Shown: piece after piece, positions 47,481 through 59,200 of the stretch
How positions within the stretch are numbered: the stretch's first letter is position 1
Layout: the number at the start of each line of letters is the position of its first letter
Assembly (NCBI GenBank): GCA_019843655.1
Contig: JACDQD010000004.1
Span: forward strand, 3,658,001 to 3,722,000
Source of the DNA: Lethocerus indicus
Taxonomy: Eukaryota > Arthropoda > Insecta > Hemiptera > Belostomatidae
Reading direction: 5' to 3'
DNA: 64,000 nt
Notes under the pieces: model-generated
What the model was told of the DNA's origin: nothing
What the model saw: the letters and a program-made list of their open reading frames with translations, nothing else
The model's database searches: none
Translations under genes and position numbers: made by a program

Positions 47481-49240
47481 ACTCAACAGGCTTCGAAAGT
47501 CCGCTGTGTTAAGATATATTGTTATTTTATTAAACATTCTGATATATTTCTGATATTATAATATGTATTTATTTATATAGTAATTTACGGGTATTTATTT
47601 GCATTAATTAAATCAACGGGCATTGTTTATCACTTCTAAATGTTCTAGATTTGAACACTCGTCATCTGTCAAATTCTTATTAGTATTTCGAGTTGAATAA
47701 AAGAAAAACAAATCCTCCTAAAACAAATCCGTGAATACTGTGGGCGATCACGAAATAAAGTTCCGACAATCAGAACTTATGATGCAACACAACCGGTCGT
47801 AGGGATGACATAAATCGCATGGGATTAACCTAATGGGAACCGATGGAGCGTTACACAGGTAACGTTTGATTCAGAGGAGGGCAGTTCATTGCCATCAAAA
47901 CCGACATTGGTTCTCAATCAAGCCGCTCCCATATCGTACAACGCTCGCCGTTTGTTATTTGACAAATGTTCCCTAATACTACCGACATATCCACGCCATT
48001 TGGCACTTGGTTAAAACCATTAATATTTATCACTGGGAAGCTCCTTATGTTTGCTATTAAAAATATCAGCTTATACTTTAATAAAACGTATTTCTCGCGG
48101 ATGTTTTGTAAATATATATATATATACGCTTAGAAATATCCAATAAATAAATAAAACGCATTTGATTGAAACTAAATTTGCACCAAAAAGCCGAAAGGAA
48201 TTGAGGGAATGGTAATATTATCCCAACATACACTTCGATGGTTTGTGATATAATTTAGGTCGTGTCCCCTCATTTATTCTTAATGTCAGCACGCGATATG
48301 TTCAAACGACCTGTTGTCGAACCCATTTCTAAAGCACGCCACGAAAATGGGAAGGGCGGCTTAACTGACCCGCTCCAAAGCACAAAGCTGCTCGCGCTTA
48401 ACTACCGTCGAAAGTAAAGCGGATGTGGCGGACAGTGACCGGATGAATTTTATCCGACTTTGGCAACTCCGGGCCGAGGGGTGAAGAATATTCCTTCGCT
48501 AATGTTCGATTAGAGCTCTACCCACCCGCTCCTTATTCCGTTTAGACTCACCGCCGTCAAATTAACTAAGTCCTGATGAATTTCTTACTCTGCTCAGGTT
48601 GTTCGGCCTAGCTAAAATGAGAACTTTCGACATTTACATTCCATTGTATAATTTTCCAACCTTAAATAACTTTAGAATTATGGCCTCGGGACTTTGGGGT
48701 GGGGCATTCGCGAGGCGCTCAACTGAGAAATTTCGGCAGCATAATTTACCGACGTTTAACCGACGGACCAATCCGAAGTTTCATGGGAATATCATCATTT
48801 AAATATTATTCATGTACTTAATACACAAAAACCGGATTTCGTACACAGAAATACGGAGAACTTTCCTTACTGATACTACCATTATCTTTCTTTCTATATA
48901 TCATTGTCTTGAACCGACTATAATTTCAAGTGTGATGGCATCGGTAATAAAATTATTTTACGATTTTAACGCATTTATCAGTATTACCTACAGTAATACT
49001 GATCAGGAACAAACTACTGATCTGCATTCCAAAGCTCATACCTCAGCTTATGCGGTTAAAATTTTCAATTGGAGGAAATCGGTCAAATTCGTTAGATGAC
49101 ATAATAATAAAAATGGGGCAATAAAAAAAGCGCCGCATGCATCGCATAAATTGCGTAATGTTTGTGTCGCCAATTCCAATTTACTTTGCCCTTTCTGCTC
49201 TTATTGTTCTCGGCAGTATCGTCGAAGTCTTATAATCGCA
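47481..49240. other. AT-rich noncoding stretch with a short AT tract
   Basis: AT-rich apart from patches at 47800-47960 and 48330-48560. A 15-bp alternating AT tract lies at 48112-48126. Frames of 60-95 codons at 48599-48802 and 48812-49099 are unrecognised. GCATGCATCGC near 49134 lies in a small GC-rich spot. Confidence 0.7.
48112..48126. repeat. Short AT dinucleotide tract, 15 bp
   Basis: Perfect alternating AT for 15 bp, much shorter than the four long tracts in the first 21 kb. Confidence 0.9.
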
Positions 49241-49620
49241 CCAGATAAGGATTCAAAGCGCGTGAGCATTCGAACAGCGATCGGAATAAATGATGTAATC
49301 GGGGAATGGTTAAGGACGGGGTACTGGGGGCGCGTGCATGCCCCCCTTTGTCGAGGCGAGCCGCGTAACCGCACAATGCCTCCTCCCTCTCTCCCTCCCT
49401 CCCTCCCTCCCTCTAGACTTCGCCCGGTCTAAACCGAAAACAATGACCCGCATTTCCGTTTTTGATACGTCCGTTACGCAATCCGGCATCCGACATACGG
49501 GGTGAAGTGGCGACAAGCCCCGATGAGTGAGCCCTGGCGTGACCCTACCTCCACCTCTCTGCGGCCACGTTTTAGGTCTCGACCAGAAAATGATGCTGAC
49601 CAAATCCGCCATCCGCGAAA
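49241..49620. other. GC-rich block with (CCCT)n
   Basis: GC- and CpG-rich. It includes a CCCT microsatellite and frames of 93-100 codons on both strands that are open because of composition. No product is recognised. Confidence 0.6.
49393..49412 (-). repeat. (CCCT)5 microsatellite, G-quadruplex motif on minus strand
   Basis: Five tandem CCCT units, with one more CCC run upstream at 49385-49387. The minus strand reads as AGGG repeats, giving at least four G3 runs with one-base loops, and the + strand could form an i-motif. Confidence 0.9.
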
Positions 49621-49741
49621 TTAGATATGTGCAGCTCCGATGGTTTTTAACGGTCGGCGACCTATATGGTCACAGGTCAATACGACATATAGGTAAAAAT
49701 TTATTTTCCTTACTAACAACGAATATTAGTTTCAATTATTT

Positions 49742-50089
49742 ATGCATATTCAGTCTTATAAATCGCAAATTAAAGGTAGCATTTCTTTTCTCTCTGCAGC
49801 TTATCCTTCTAACGGAATTACAATAAAAAAATATCGATGCGGAAAAAAACTGTTTGAAAGTGATTACGAAGTTAAAAAAGTATGTTATAAGGGAAGTTCC
49901 AACTGGACTGGAAAAATTTACACAATTCTCAAACTTTGGGGGTTCAAAATATCCGCTTCAATACGAGCCGAGTTTATTTTCCAGCAATGCTCGAAAGATT
50001 CCGAGTGCTTTAATAACCCTCGAAGACTCCTTAAACTTATAAAGAGATCTGTTGAAAAATATTCAACTTCTGGAATAAATCTTCAATAA
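49742..50089 (+). other. Unrecognised 115-codon ATG frame with internal splice-like sites
   Basis: An ATG frame in fairly AT-rich sequence encoding a basic peptide with balanced amino-acid composition and four Cys. A strong acceptor-like tract (TTTCTTTTCTCTCTGCAG, AG at 49798-49799) and a donor-like GTATGT at 49880 lie inside it, so an 80-nt internal exon is an alternative reading. I recognise no family. One or two frames of this length are expected by chance. Confidence 0.12.
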
Positions 50090-51178
50090 TGGAGATTCGC
50101 GAGGAGAAGTCTGTCATAAAAATCCTCCGTGCGCTGATTCAAATAAATATTCTAAATGCCTATTCCACGCACTTCCGAGATAAATTAGAGTTAATAACTT
50201 TCTTAATTTAAGTTTTTGTCTAACGGCAATATACGGAACAGAACAAAGCAAATAAATAAGAAACTAAAAAACCCTAGATTATCGGCCGGAATACCGAATT
50301 AACAGACTTTTTCTATGTTTGTCTCTGACTCTTAATTAAAGTGTTTAAATTACTTTTGTTTTTGCTTGTTTTCCCAACGTACACATTTGTCTACTTCTGC
50401 CTATAGAAACACATTTAACTGTATTTTAATGTTGCTTTATTCTGTTATGTAGTAACGGACTTTACCATTACTTTGGCATTACACCTGCTGGCGCAATCAT
50501 ATCGAGCAGTCGCCTAGGTGCATATTCTCTTAGATGATAAGTTATTCCAGGCTTCCCTTAGCCGCACATATTCACTGCAGCGAACAATTACTGGCTTGGA
50601 TAGCCACATTAGTCCCGACAGATCACTATTCATTTTCTATTATTTCAGTTTCTACTAATTATTTCTTATGATATCTCTTACCGAAGATTATAATATAATG
50701 TTTAATTTTATTTCAATTTTGTTTTATCCCGGTTTACTTATATACGGACGATCGATGGTTCTCTACAAGCTGTTTATGTGCTCTGTAATTCTCATTAAAA
50801 GGGCCAGTAATTAAATTATTATCCATTCCTTGAATTAATCCCTAATCTTTGGAGAATAAAAGCCTAACCCCTGCTCTATTTCTGTATGTTCCTCTCAGAC
50901 AGAGCACCAATAAATTTACAATGATATAATAAGACCATTCTTTAGAAAGTAGATGTTTAAAATTGATCCCATCCAAAGGGAGGACACGGAGAGGAAGGCT
51001 TCTTGACGGAAATACAAATAGCATAATTCAGGGGTTCAACGATCTGTGTAGTGAGGACCACGAGGTTTCAGATAGGGAAGACAATCTGTCGTACACCATT
51101 ATGACCAACCACCAACTGAATAACAGGCAGTTTCAAACTGTAATGTTCCTTTCTCTATTCTTCGCAGAGATTGCACAT

Positions 51179-51193
51179 CTCTCTCTCTCTCTC
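51179..51193 (+). repeat. (CT)7 microsatellite
   Basis: Perfect CT dinucleotide tract forming the first part of a longer pyrimidine stretch that ends in CAG at 51214. Confidence 0.95.
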
Positions 51194-51214
51194 CCCACCT
51201 CTCTCTTTCCTCAG

Positions 51215-51302
51215 TGGAGCCAATAACATTTACAACACTCGACGGAGGAGCCCAGAGAAAGACATTGCTCCCGCGGCTACCGTGGCGTATCGTCCTGCGT
51301 AG
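51215..51302 (+). other. Weak candidate terminal exon (unidentified)
   Basis: An almost pure pyrimidine tract of about 33 nt ends in TCAG (AG at 51213-51214), which fits a strong 3' splice site. After it, one frame stays open for 28 codons (51216-51299) and ends in TAG at 51300-51302. An AATAAA word follows at 51374-51379. The encoded peptide (GANNIYNTRRSPEKD and onward) is not recognised, and microsatellite-derived pyrimidine tracts produce such signals without splicing. Confidence 0.12.
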
Positions 51303-53440
51303 ATTGTGGTATGCATAAAGCTCTATTTCCAGAGGGTAGCGCGACTTTTCAGGAGGGGCGATATATTACGGCCAATAAACCGCCCACGCCTCCGGACGAT
51401 AAACCTCAACATTGGGCACGAGAGACCTCAGATAACTTTCAGCGCCGGAATAAAGGCCCGTACCAAGCCCCAGGACGCAATACGCGATAATACCGCAACG
51501 TAACGAGGATTCGGACCCCGCATTTGACTCCCAACGGGCGAGACTAAAGAAAGTGGCACTTTCCACAGCTTCTAGCTATCATCAAATATTAGCCAGTAGC
51601 ACTTGGTCTAGGCAATGAAACGTCACCGGACGGTGCCATCCAATACTACAAAACCGATGAATAATGTGCATTCCCTTTCCCGCCGGAGACCTCCTGGGTG
51701 TTCCCTACCAATATACCATATGTCCCTATTGATGTTTCGATAAAAACCGAAAATTTGCTAGAGATAATTCAAATTCTTCCCTCATTTCTAAGTGTGTCTT
51801 ATATTAAATGGTTCCGTACGTAACATGGTGTAGACGTGTGCGTACACGAGTCCTTTGTGTGTCCAACCTTGTCATACAAGCAACGAGGTGGCACAAAATT
51901 TCGCGGCAGTGTCAGTTCAAATAATAGCTTCAGCAAAGTCACACCAACTGTGCATCAGTTTTGTTTGTGAGAGCTTCGTGTAACTAGTTGGACGCTCGTA
52001 TGCAATATCATCACCAAATGAAATTGCCAGGGTTTCTTATACTTTGAATAACCTTAAAGCAACCCGTATCCATAGTGTTGTTACAAATAAATATTAGTAT
52101 TTATTATTTGTGTGTAGAATCAATGAAATTGCTATTGGTAGTTCTAGGTTATAAGAAGAGAACAACATAATGTAACGAAATAGATCAATTCGTTGAAAAT
52201 ATTTCTATATATAGGCGGAAATGACTATTATAATGACTGAACATGTCTCGTTTGGAATGTAAATTTATGTATAGATTCACCGTCCCTGATTTTAGGCTTT
52301 AGCTCCTTTGGTAATAAAGCTCCCATCCGCCGCTGGGCCCGGATAGTCCTTTTTTTGAACTTTTTATATTGATCACTTGACCATAGTGGGAATGACATGC
52401 AAATTCGATTAGGGGACTACCGTGTGCCATCTCGTACTCACACCACAGCAGACTGATCGAAACCGGAGTATATCACCGAGGTCTTAATCTATGCAAGCTG
52501 ATTATTCATTTTTGCGTAGCACTTATTACTTAAAAACTGCTGAAACATCCTGTGTATAAACCGATCCATCATATATATATATATGGGCCGCCATGATTGT
52601 CATTATAACCCATCATGGTAAATGTATAACTTCAAAAGTTATATGCCCTGTCCTTAATCAGCACCTGACACTACCGCCCTGATTTTGGGGGTGGGCTTGA
52701 GGATTGTCATTGGAAAAAATATTGGCGAAAAATATCATTTTAGGGCAGCCCACGTAAAATATACGATTACCAATAATCTAGATACAGATTCAAGATCGTT
52801 GGATTTCTTAAGCTTCATCCATGGCCGATTACCCTTGATTGTATAGCATAGCGTTGTAAACATTTTGAATAGCCTGGCACTGAAATCGGACTGATCCCCG
52901 ATGATTTGGAGCGAGGAATCGTCGCAAGTAAAAATCGGGTTTTGGTTTAGCCGGCTCCTCAGGTGAAACACAGATTGTCCGGTTATTTACAGTCGGGAGT
53001 ATAAACAGCGCGTGTTAACAACAGGCGGGAGAGAATAGTTGCGAAGGGAGGAGAACAATGAGGTTTATGGCGGGCGGTAAAACCTGTCGTAAAGATCTCA
53101 CCGAGTGGGCGGGGACAAAAAGAAACTTAAATGGACTGTTATAGTGAAGCTCTGTCCGGCCGGTAACCAACCATAACTCCCGGTTAGGTATTGCGACGCC
53201 TCCAGGTGGCCGGCCGCTAATGAAGAATAGCTGTACTCTCTGCAAAAGTCAAATAATCCTCCGGCTAGGCTTTACGCCGCATTTTTCTACCGGCCACTCG
53301 TCCGACTTTACGCCTCCCCAACCCCTTGCCTCCCGGCAGGGGACACCGAAGGTTAGATTAGGTGTCCGGTCATTCCACGGCCCCAAGTCGCATTAACAGA
53401 CCCCCCAACATACAGATCGATTACACACTGACATACAACA
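51231..53440. other. GC island, AT-rich DNA, second GC island
   Basis: 51231-51720 is GC-richer, with frames open on both strands at 51306-51566. 51721-52980 is AT-rich, with a 14-bp AT tract at 52571-52584 followed by two small inverted repeats. 52981-53440 is GC-richer. No gene is recognised. Confidence 0.65.
52571..52643. other. Short AT tract followed by two small hairpins
   Basis: A 14-bp AT tract (52571-52584) is followed by CCATGAT/ATCATGG (52590-52617) and by TATAACTT/AAGTTATA around CAA (52625-52643). Each is weak alone and of a size expected by chance. Confidence 0.5.
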
Positions 53441-56130
53441 CTAATGAAAAAACACTCCTCACAAGTACCAAGGTGTTGACGCTACTCATCGCATGGTTAC
53501 CGTTCTTTGGGAAGATTCCCAAGATAGGGGACCGGGCTCTAAATCCTTGCGTAAAAACAAAAGTAAATTTTCAGATAAATATCTCGGGTTAATTATATTA
53601 ATTATAATAATTATTCAACCAATACCAATAATCTGCCTCTATCCATCTTTAGCCTCACAAATCCAGAATTAATTGACGAGAATTCGGCCAACTATTGAAT
53701 TAGAATTTAATTGTAATGAATCGGAGACTGTGCCTCGGAGTAGTAATGGCCCCTTAACACTTTGGGGAGTCCTAACGCAATTTTGCTCGATTTAAGTCTT
53801 TTTAGACAATTAGAACAAATGAACAAGCGTAATTAAAATTTGTATTTTTAGTTATCTGAAGGTAAATGACTGGATATTTCTTAATTCGTCAACAGCTCTT
53901 ATTGCCGTACGCTGAGAAGGAAGTGAGATTTGTTTATAAATGGTTTGATGAAGACTGTGTTCCATTGTAAATATTTTTTTCTGCAAACTGTATATCCTAG
54001 ACAATTGAACAAATGACATGCATGAAAAAGATATTATAAAGCTACAGCTCGTATACTTTAAACATGATAGAAATCTTTTATTCATAAAATCAAAACAAAT
54101 TAATTTCACGCATTAATTAAGTTTGTATTACTATTCCCCAGTGATTGTTTTATTTCCATATATGAAATACATTATTAAAATAACAGAAATATTCCAAACT
54201 TCTATTTATATACGATATAAAAATTTTTTGTCCGAATTTTCTTTGCGCTATTCTCAATATTCTACTGCTGATATCCGAAACCGATTTGGACAGAGAGCTG
54301 TAACCGTGTGCTAGGAATATCGAAAAATCCTTCGTCTTGGATGCTGTAAAAAATTTCAACTGTCCATGGATCTCCAGTCTCATTTATCCCCAACACTCTT
54401 GGACGAGAGAAAAACAAACTGAATAATGATTAAACATTAGCCGTCGCACTCGGGGCCTGGACGGTGGTGGCCAACTGAAATGAAAATTGAAGAGGACCCC
54501 CCCCCGCTGGCGACCACTCGGACTGTTGACACATTACCTAAACCCCCGCCCAGATCTACAAGTCAAATTGAATACGACGGGCCGGTTAATGCCGCTTTCC
54601 TAGATCCAAGATTGGGACGTGGATAATAATAATGTCTTAATGCGGCGCCCCAACGGTATGCCTCACAACTGAGAACTTCAGTTCGCCAAACTTATTGCAA
54701 GGAACTAAAACAAAAAAGGTTAAAAAAAAAATTGTTTCGCCTATTTTTAGGTACAAAGGATGTTGCGGAATGTACGATATTTCATACCAAGAATACTAAA
54801 TGAGACAGTTCTCAAACCGTGATTATACGTGATGCGTATACTCCCGAATGGATAAAACTCAGACCTGAAATGAATATTATGCGTACACTAGAACAAAATA
54901 TATTGGACCTCGCTCTTGTCGTACATAATGCTCGGAATTCGTGAAATGAAGATAAATCACCTACGGGACTCGGTGGCTACAGTTAGAGTAACACGATATT
55001 ATTTTGGTTAGGTATAATAGAATGCGGGATTTAACAGATATTAATCGCTTTTCTCGGTAGCCCCAGAGGTGTCCCCCGACACCGCTGGATAGTCCAACCC
55101 GGCAAACAATAGAGAAAGCTCTGATCCCAACTGTTATAAGGATACAATTTGATGCATTTTATAATTTAAATCAATTGTGGAATCTGGACGATCGAATTAC
55201 CTCTGCGCAATACATATATTAATACGTTGAACAATTTAGTCTTATTATTCGTCTTGCGTCGTCTTTCTTCTACATCCTACATTTTTATCCAGGAGCGACG
55301 ATCCAATATTATATTCTCCCTATGGGAGATGCAAGCTCATCGTATAAAGCTCATTACATATTTCCATATCGTACCGCGAACTGAAAGTCCGCCTAAAGAA
55401 AAACCGCAGGGTCAATCGACAGGAGACGCGGGATGCCGTTATTTTCTTTTTATGATGGAACCGGTTGTAAATTTCCTTTCCGGCATATTTCTTTTCGAGG
55501 GAATGTATAAACATAAATTGTATTGAAAATGACGTTGAGGCTTATGTGTTATAAAATAAAAAATAGGTGGAGGGTGTCTGAGCGCGGAGCGAGTAACGAA
55601 CGGTCGCCCCAGTTGGCGCCTGATTTAAAATGCCCCACCCCACATAAAACATCCACCTTGATAATGCAATACATTTTCATCTCTTTATTAGGATGAATTA
55701 TGTTTCGCCCATGTAAATATCATCTCTCAGTAGCGTACCCTTCCTAGGCAGGGAAACTTTACTTTGTTAATGGAGAAAAATATACATTTAAATCTGAATA
55801 GGCATTGCACTACTCCAGCTGGCTACATTAATTAACGGGTATAATCGTTTTCAACTGTTATTAGGGTTGGCCAATTTTGGTAAAGTAGTTCTTGAACAGA
55901 AATTAATGAGTAAAAACAACATAAAAAAACAAAAACACATAACATTGTCATTTAGTTTTGATTCCATTTAGTACCTGAAGTGCAAGATAGATTTCATTTT
56001 TCAATTAACCCCCCATACTTATTTTCTACTAAATACTATAGATTATATTTTTACTATACATTATGTTTTTATGTTCGGAATAATTGTTTCCGCGAAATTC
56101 GTCGTTCAGTGCAAGTGTTTTTCATCCCTT
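53441..56130. other. AT-rich noncoding stretch
   Basis: AT-rich with small GC-richer patches at 54430-54660 and 55380-55640. A C9 run lies at 54497-54505 and an A9 run near 54722. Frames of 60-100 codons are unrecognised. Confidence 0.7.
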
Positions 56131-58100
56131 CTACTCGACTTTCAACTGGGGGAGGTCCGTTACCTCCGCAGGCGCCTCAGACGCATAACTCATTTGCGTA
56201 ATAACTCTGCGAGATGTAGAGACACTCCGCTGCCTGTTTTGTTAAACGGGCGGTTCAACTGAGACTGAGTCGTTCCGAGTTCATGCTCACTTCGCCACAA
56301 CGGACCGAGAGCCATTCAGTGTTCCGGCCGCCAAATAGGCGGAGCTTTCCATTATCTTAGGCCTGCGAAACAAGCCCCAGGCCAATGCATTTGTTCTTTG
56401 TAACACTTTTTATGCATATCACGTCGCGTGCACCGAATCTTTCGGTGTCTATTTTGTAACGCATCTATTTTTATAGCGTTCTGAATGTCCGCCTGATTCA
56501 TACCGGCGTATACTCAACATGTATTTCCGTAACAAGGTGTCTAGTTTAATAGTCGTCTGAACGAATCCAAACATCTTCTCTTTTACATTATAGTCGGGCG
56601 ACGGTCGTCTTTTTATGAGTTAAAATGGCCAGAGAATCGCGCCTTAACGTTTACTCCCTCAAGTGTCGGTTTTTTATTGTTAATGCGGTCCCTTTTTTTA
56701 ACATAAAAGGAGGCGTCTCCTCCTCAGCGGGTAATTCGACGCTCGGGACCTCGGTTTTCTTTTTAATACAGTTCATAAAGTTATAATAAAGTATTCATAA
56801 AACCTCCTTCATCACTGCGTTGAATTTCGGTCGGTTAAATGCGGCGGAACGGGCCCTCCGCTCGGCTAAACTTCAAAACTATATTCGTGCATATTTGGAA
56901 CGCAATGCGATTTTTAAATTCTACGCGGTTTTTCTCCTCCCGCTGACGAGTGTATCGAAGGGCTAAGGTATTATATCTTGTCGTGGTATGGACAATTCAA
57001 TTACCTCCATGACAAATGTCGTAAAACTGATATTGCCTGTGGCATCGTTCTCAGGATTACGTCCAAATATAAAGACTGTTAATCTTTAGACTCTTATCAT
57101 TTAGAAATTTGATGTACTACTGGAAAGCTTAACATTTACAAATTGTTTCTTGTTCTACTTTTTTATTATCGTATTTTTGGATGAGTTAATTCACCATTAT
57201 ACGAGTAATTTCTTATATAATTTCACTGCTTGCCTCGTAAACGTGTAAAGTAAATTTAAATTTTTCCAAGTCTAAGAGCCTTTAAAGGTGTCTTTTATAG
57301 AAATTGAGCGTTGAAGCAAATCTGTGCCGACGTCACGTCGTTATACAATTAACGGGACGAGGGGAGAGAGCATCAAGCAAATTAATATCGTTTGCCACCA
57401 TTACACGGCTTCAATTTTCCTAACCAAACTCATCAACTTAAATCGGTTTCTAATTTGTTATTTTCCCTTCTGTGCAAATTTTACGGCCAAAAAACCTGTC
57501 AGGCATCATCCATCCTACGGAATTTGTTTCCGGACACGACCTAAAAAGTTATACTCATCGGGGAAATTACAATTATTATAAATTGTTGTTATAATTAGTT
57601 TTATTAGTATTAATAAAAGCGTGGTATGTTTAATATGCTATCTCCGAATTCATGCAAGCGAATGAAAGGGAATAGACATGGTGTCCTATAAAAACGAGTT
57701 TAAAATATTAGATGATAGATTTAATCGTGGTAATTTTAATAAATAGGAAATGGAAAATTTCCGCACAATACCAAATAAAACCACCGAATTATAATTATGA
57801 ATTTGAAAACGATAATTAAAATAAGAGTTTCTTTATTGAGGATCTAAAATTTGAAATACTCTTTCAATTTCAAATTAAAGACAGATGAAGTTCACTTTTA
57901 ACTCGCATGAGTTAATCATACGAGTTAACTCGTATGAGAGAATGTTTAGAGGAAAGGGTCTGACACCTTCTAAAATTCCGGATGGCACAGAATCGAGACC
58001 TGTTCACGGCCAGAGAGATTATCCGGCTAAATTGGAACATTAATTAAATTTAACCGCTATTTATATTATCCGCCATATTCAATAAACATAGAACCACTTC
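56131..58100. other. GC-richer then AT-rich noncoding DNA with a long palindrome
   Basis: 56131-56980 is GC- and CpG-rich, with CACCGAA/TTCGGTG inverted around TCT at 56431-56447. 56981-58100 is AT-rich and holds the perfect 22-bp palindrome at 57916-57937. No gene is recognised. Confidence 0.65.
57916..57937. repeat. Perfect 22-bp palindrome
   Basis: TCATACGAGTT at 57916-57926 is followed without a gap by its exact reverse complement, AACTCGTATGA, at 57927-57937. Just upstream, AACTCGCATGAG (57900-57911) repeats the right half with one change, so three related half-sites sit in 40 bp. Chance expectation for such a palindrome is about 0.015 per window. Confidence 0.9.
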
Positions 58101-59200
58101 ATTTGGAGGGCGTATTCCAATTTTTCAGTGAACAAACACCGATACAAAATGAAACTCTGGAGACTCCGAAAAAACTGTTTACAGCCGTCGAGAGCACTTT
58201 CTTCCTAATACCAATTACGGATGTGTGTGATCCCCTCATTGTCAGCGGGGCGGTAAACTGCAAAAATTTAGGGCGTTTGTTCGGAGCGTTGAAGTTGTCA
58301 CGTGGGTGTAATCCTGGCCAGATTAATAGGGCAAATCCGGGCCGGTCAGGAGCCGGCTCGCTTTTTAGCGCGGTTCCCACCTCTAATCCCAACCCCCCGC
58401 ACAATCCAAGTTGGCGCCGCATTTATTCTTTTTGTTTGTCCGGCCACAAAAAAAAGGGGCAATAAAATACTGGAGCAATAAATTAGAGCGGGACGAGGAG
58501 TCGAGTTAGGTGTTAGACTTGAATTGGTACGGCTCTATTGAATAGCTGTCTTTGTATTTACTCTTATTCCTTTTTCCCGGCGACGTGACGACCTGTTCGT
58601 GGCGCTACGGTCTCTGCGTAACACGAAATTAGTTTCGTGCGTTAGCGTACATTTAAAAGAAACTTCACAATGCGACTTAACTTAACTTCTACACATATTG
58701 TATGTTTTAAAACACGATCTCTGGCGGAGGCCTGAGTTGAGGATGGATATGATGACATTGTACTGACCACTGGTCTCTAATCAAGCAGTTGTAGATGAGA
58801 ATTTAAAAATTGCTAATGCTTTCACGGTTTCATGGAATTCGAAGTAATTCAGGTATCATTTCATTCGGTGCTGGTTAATGTATACATCCTTCCTTGACAA
58901 ATATTTTACTAAACTAAAATTTTATAAGATCCGTTGACTATTAAAGCGTTGATTAAGGTAAGTGACATTTTTATTTCGTAGCAGAAGGCTACAAAATGAT
59001 TTAATAATGAATATAAATTTTCGAAACTACGTAGAATGACCCCATTGAATTATTGATACTACAGTTACATATATTCTCGGAAAAATTAGCTCTTCTCTAT
59101 TTTGAGAACTGTAAATAGTATTTACACTAGTAGATGTCCACAAGGACTATATGACCGGTTTCCAGAATCGAATCGAATAGGGCAAAACATTTCTACGCAA
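58101..59200. other. GC-richer block with a bulged hairpin, then AT-rich DNA
   Basis: 58101-58480 is open on both strands for 107-120 codons. The + frame starts at TTG rather than ATG and neither product is recognised. A stable hairpin lies at 58616-58648. 58651-59200 is AT-rich and featureless. Confidence 0.6.
58616..58648. other. Bulged hairpin with TTAG loop
   Basis: CACGAAA (58622-58628) pairs exactly with TTTCGTG (58633-58639) around TTAG. Pairing continues outward after a 2-nt CG bulge (TAA with TTA) and a 1-nt G bulge (CG with CG), giving 12 Watson-Crick pairs plus a closing G-T. Confidence 0.7.

Larger units (their letters stand above)
49621..51230. other. AT-rich noncoding stretch with weak exon-like signals
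   Basis: AT-rich. It contains an unrecognised 115-codon ATG frame at 49742-50089 and a very long pyrimidine tract ending in CAG at 51179-51214. The rest, including 50090-50950, shows nothing I can name. Confidence 0.6.

Noticed and set aside
52253..52263. TGGAATGTAAA, resembling the start of miR-1
   Set aside because: The match stops after the seed region and there is no opposite arm to form a hairpin. A similar short match near 24350 fails the same way.
58103..58465. Overlapping 120- and 107-codon frames on opposite strands
   Set aside because: The + frame begins at TTG, both strands are open together, and neither product has recognisable motifs.
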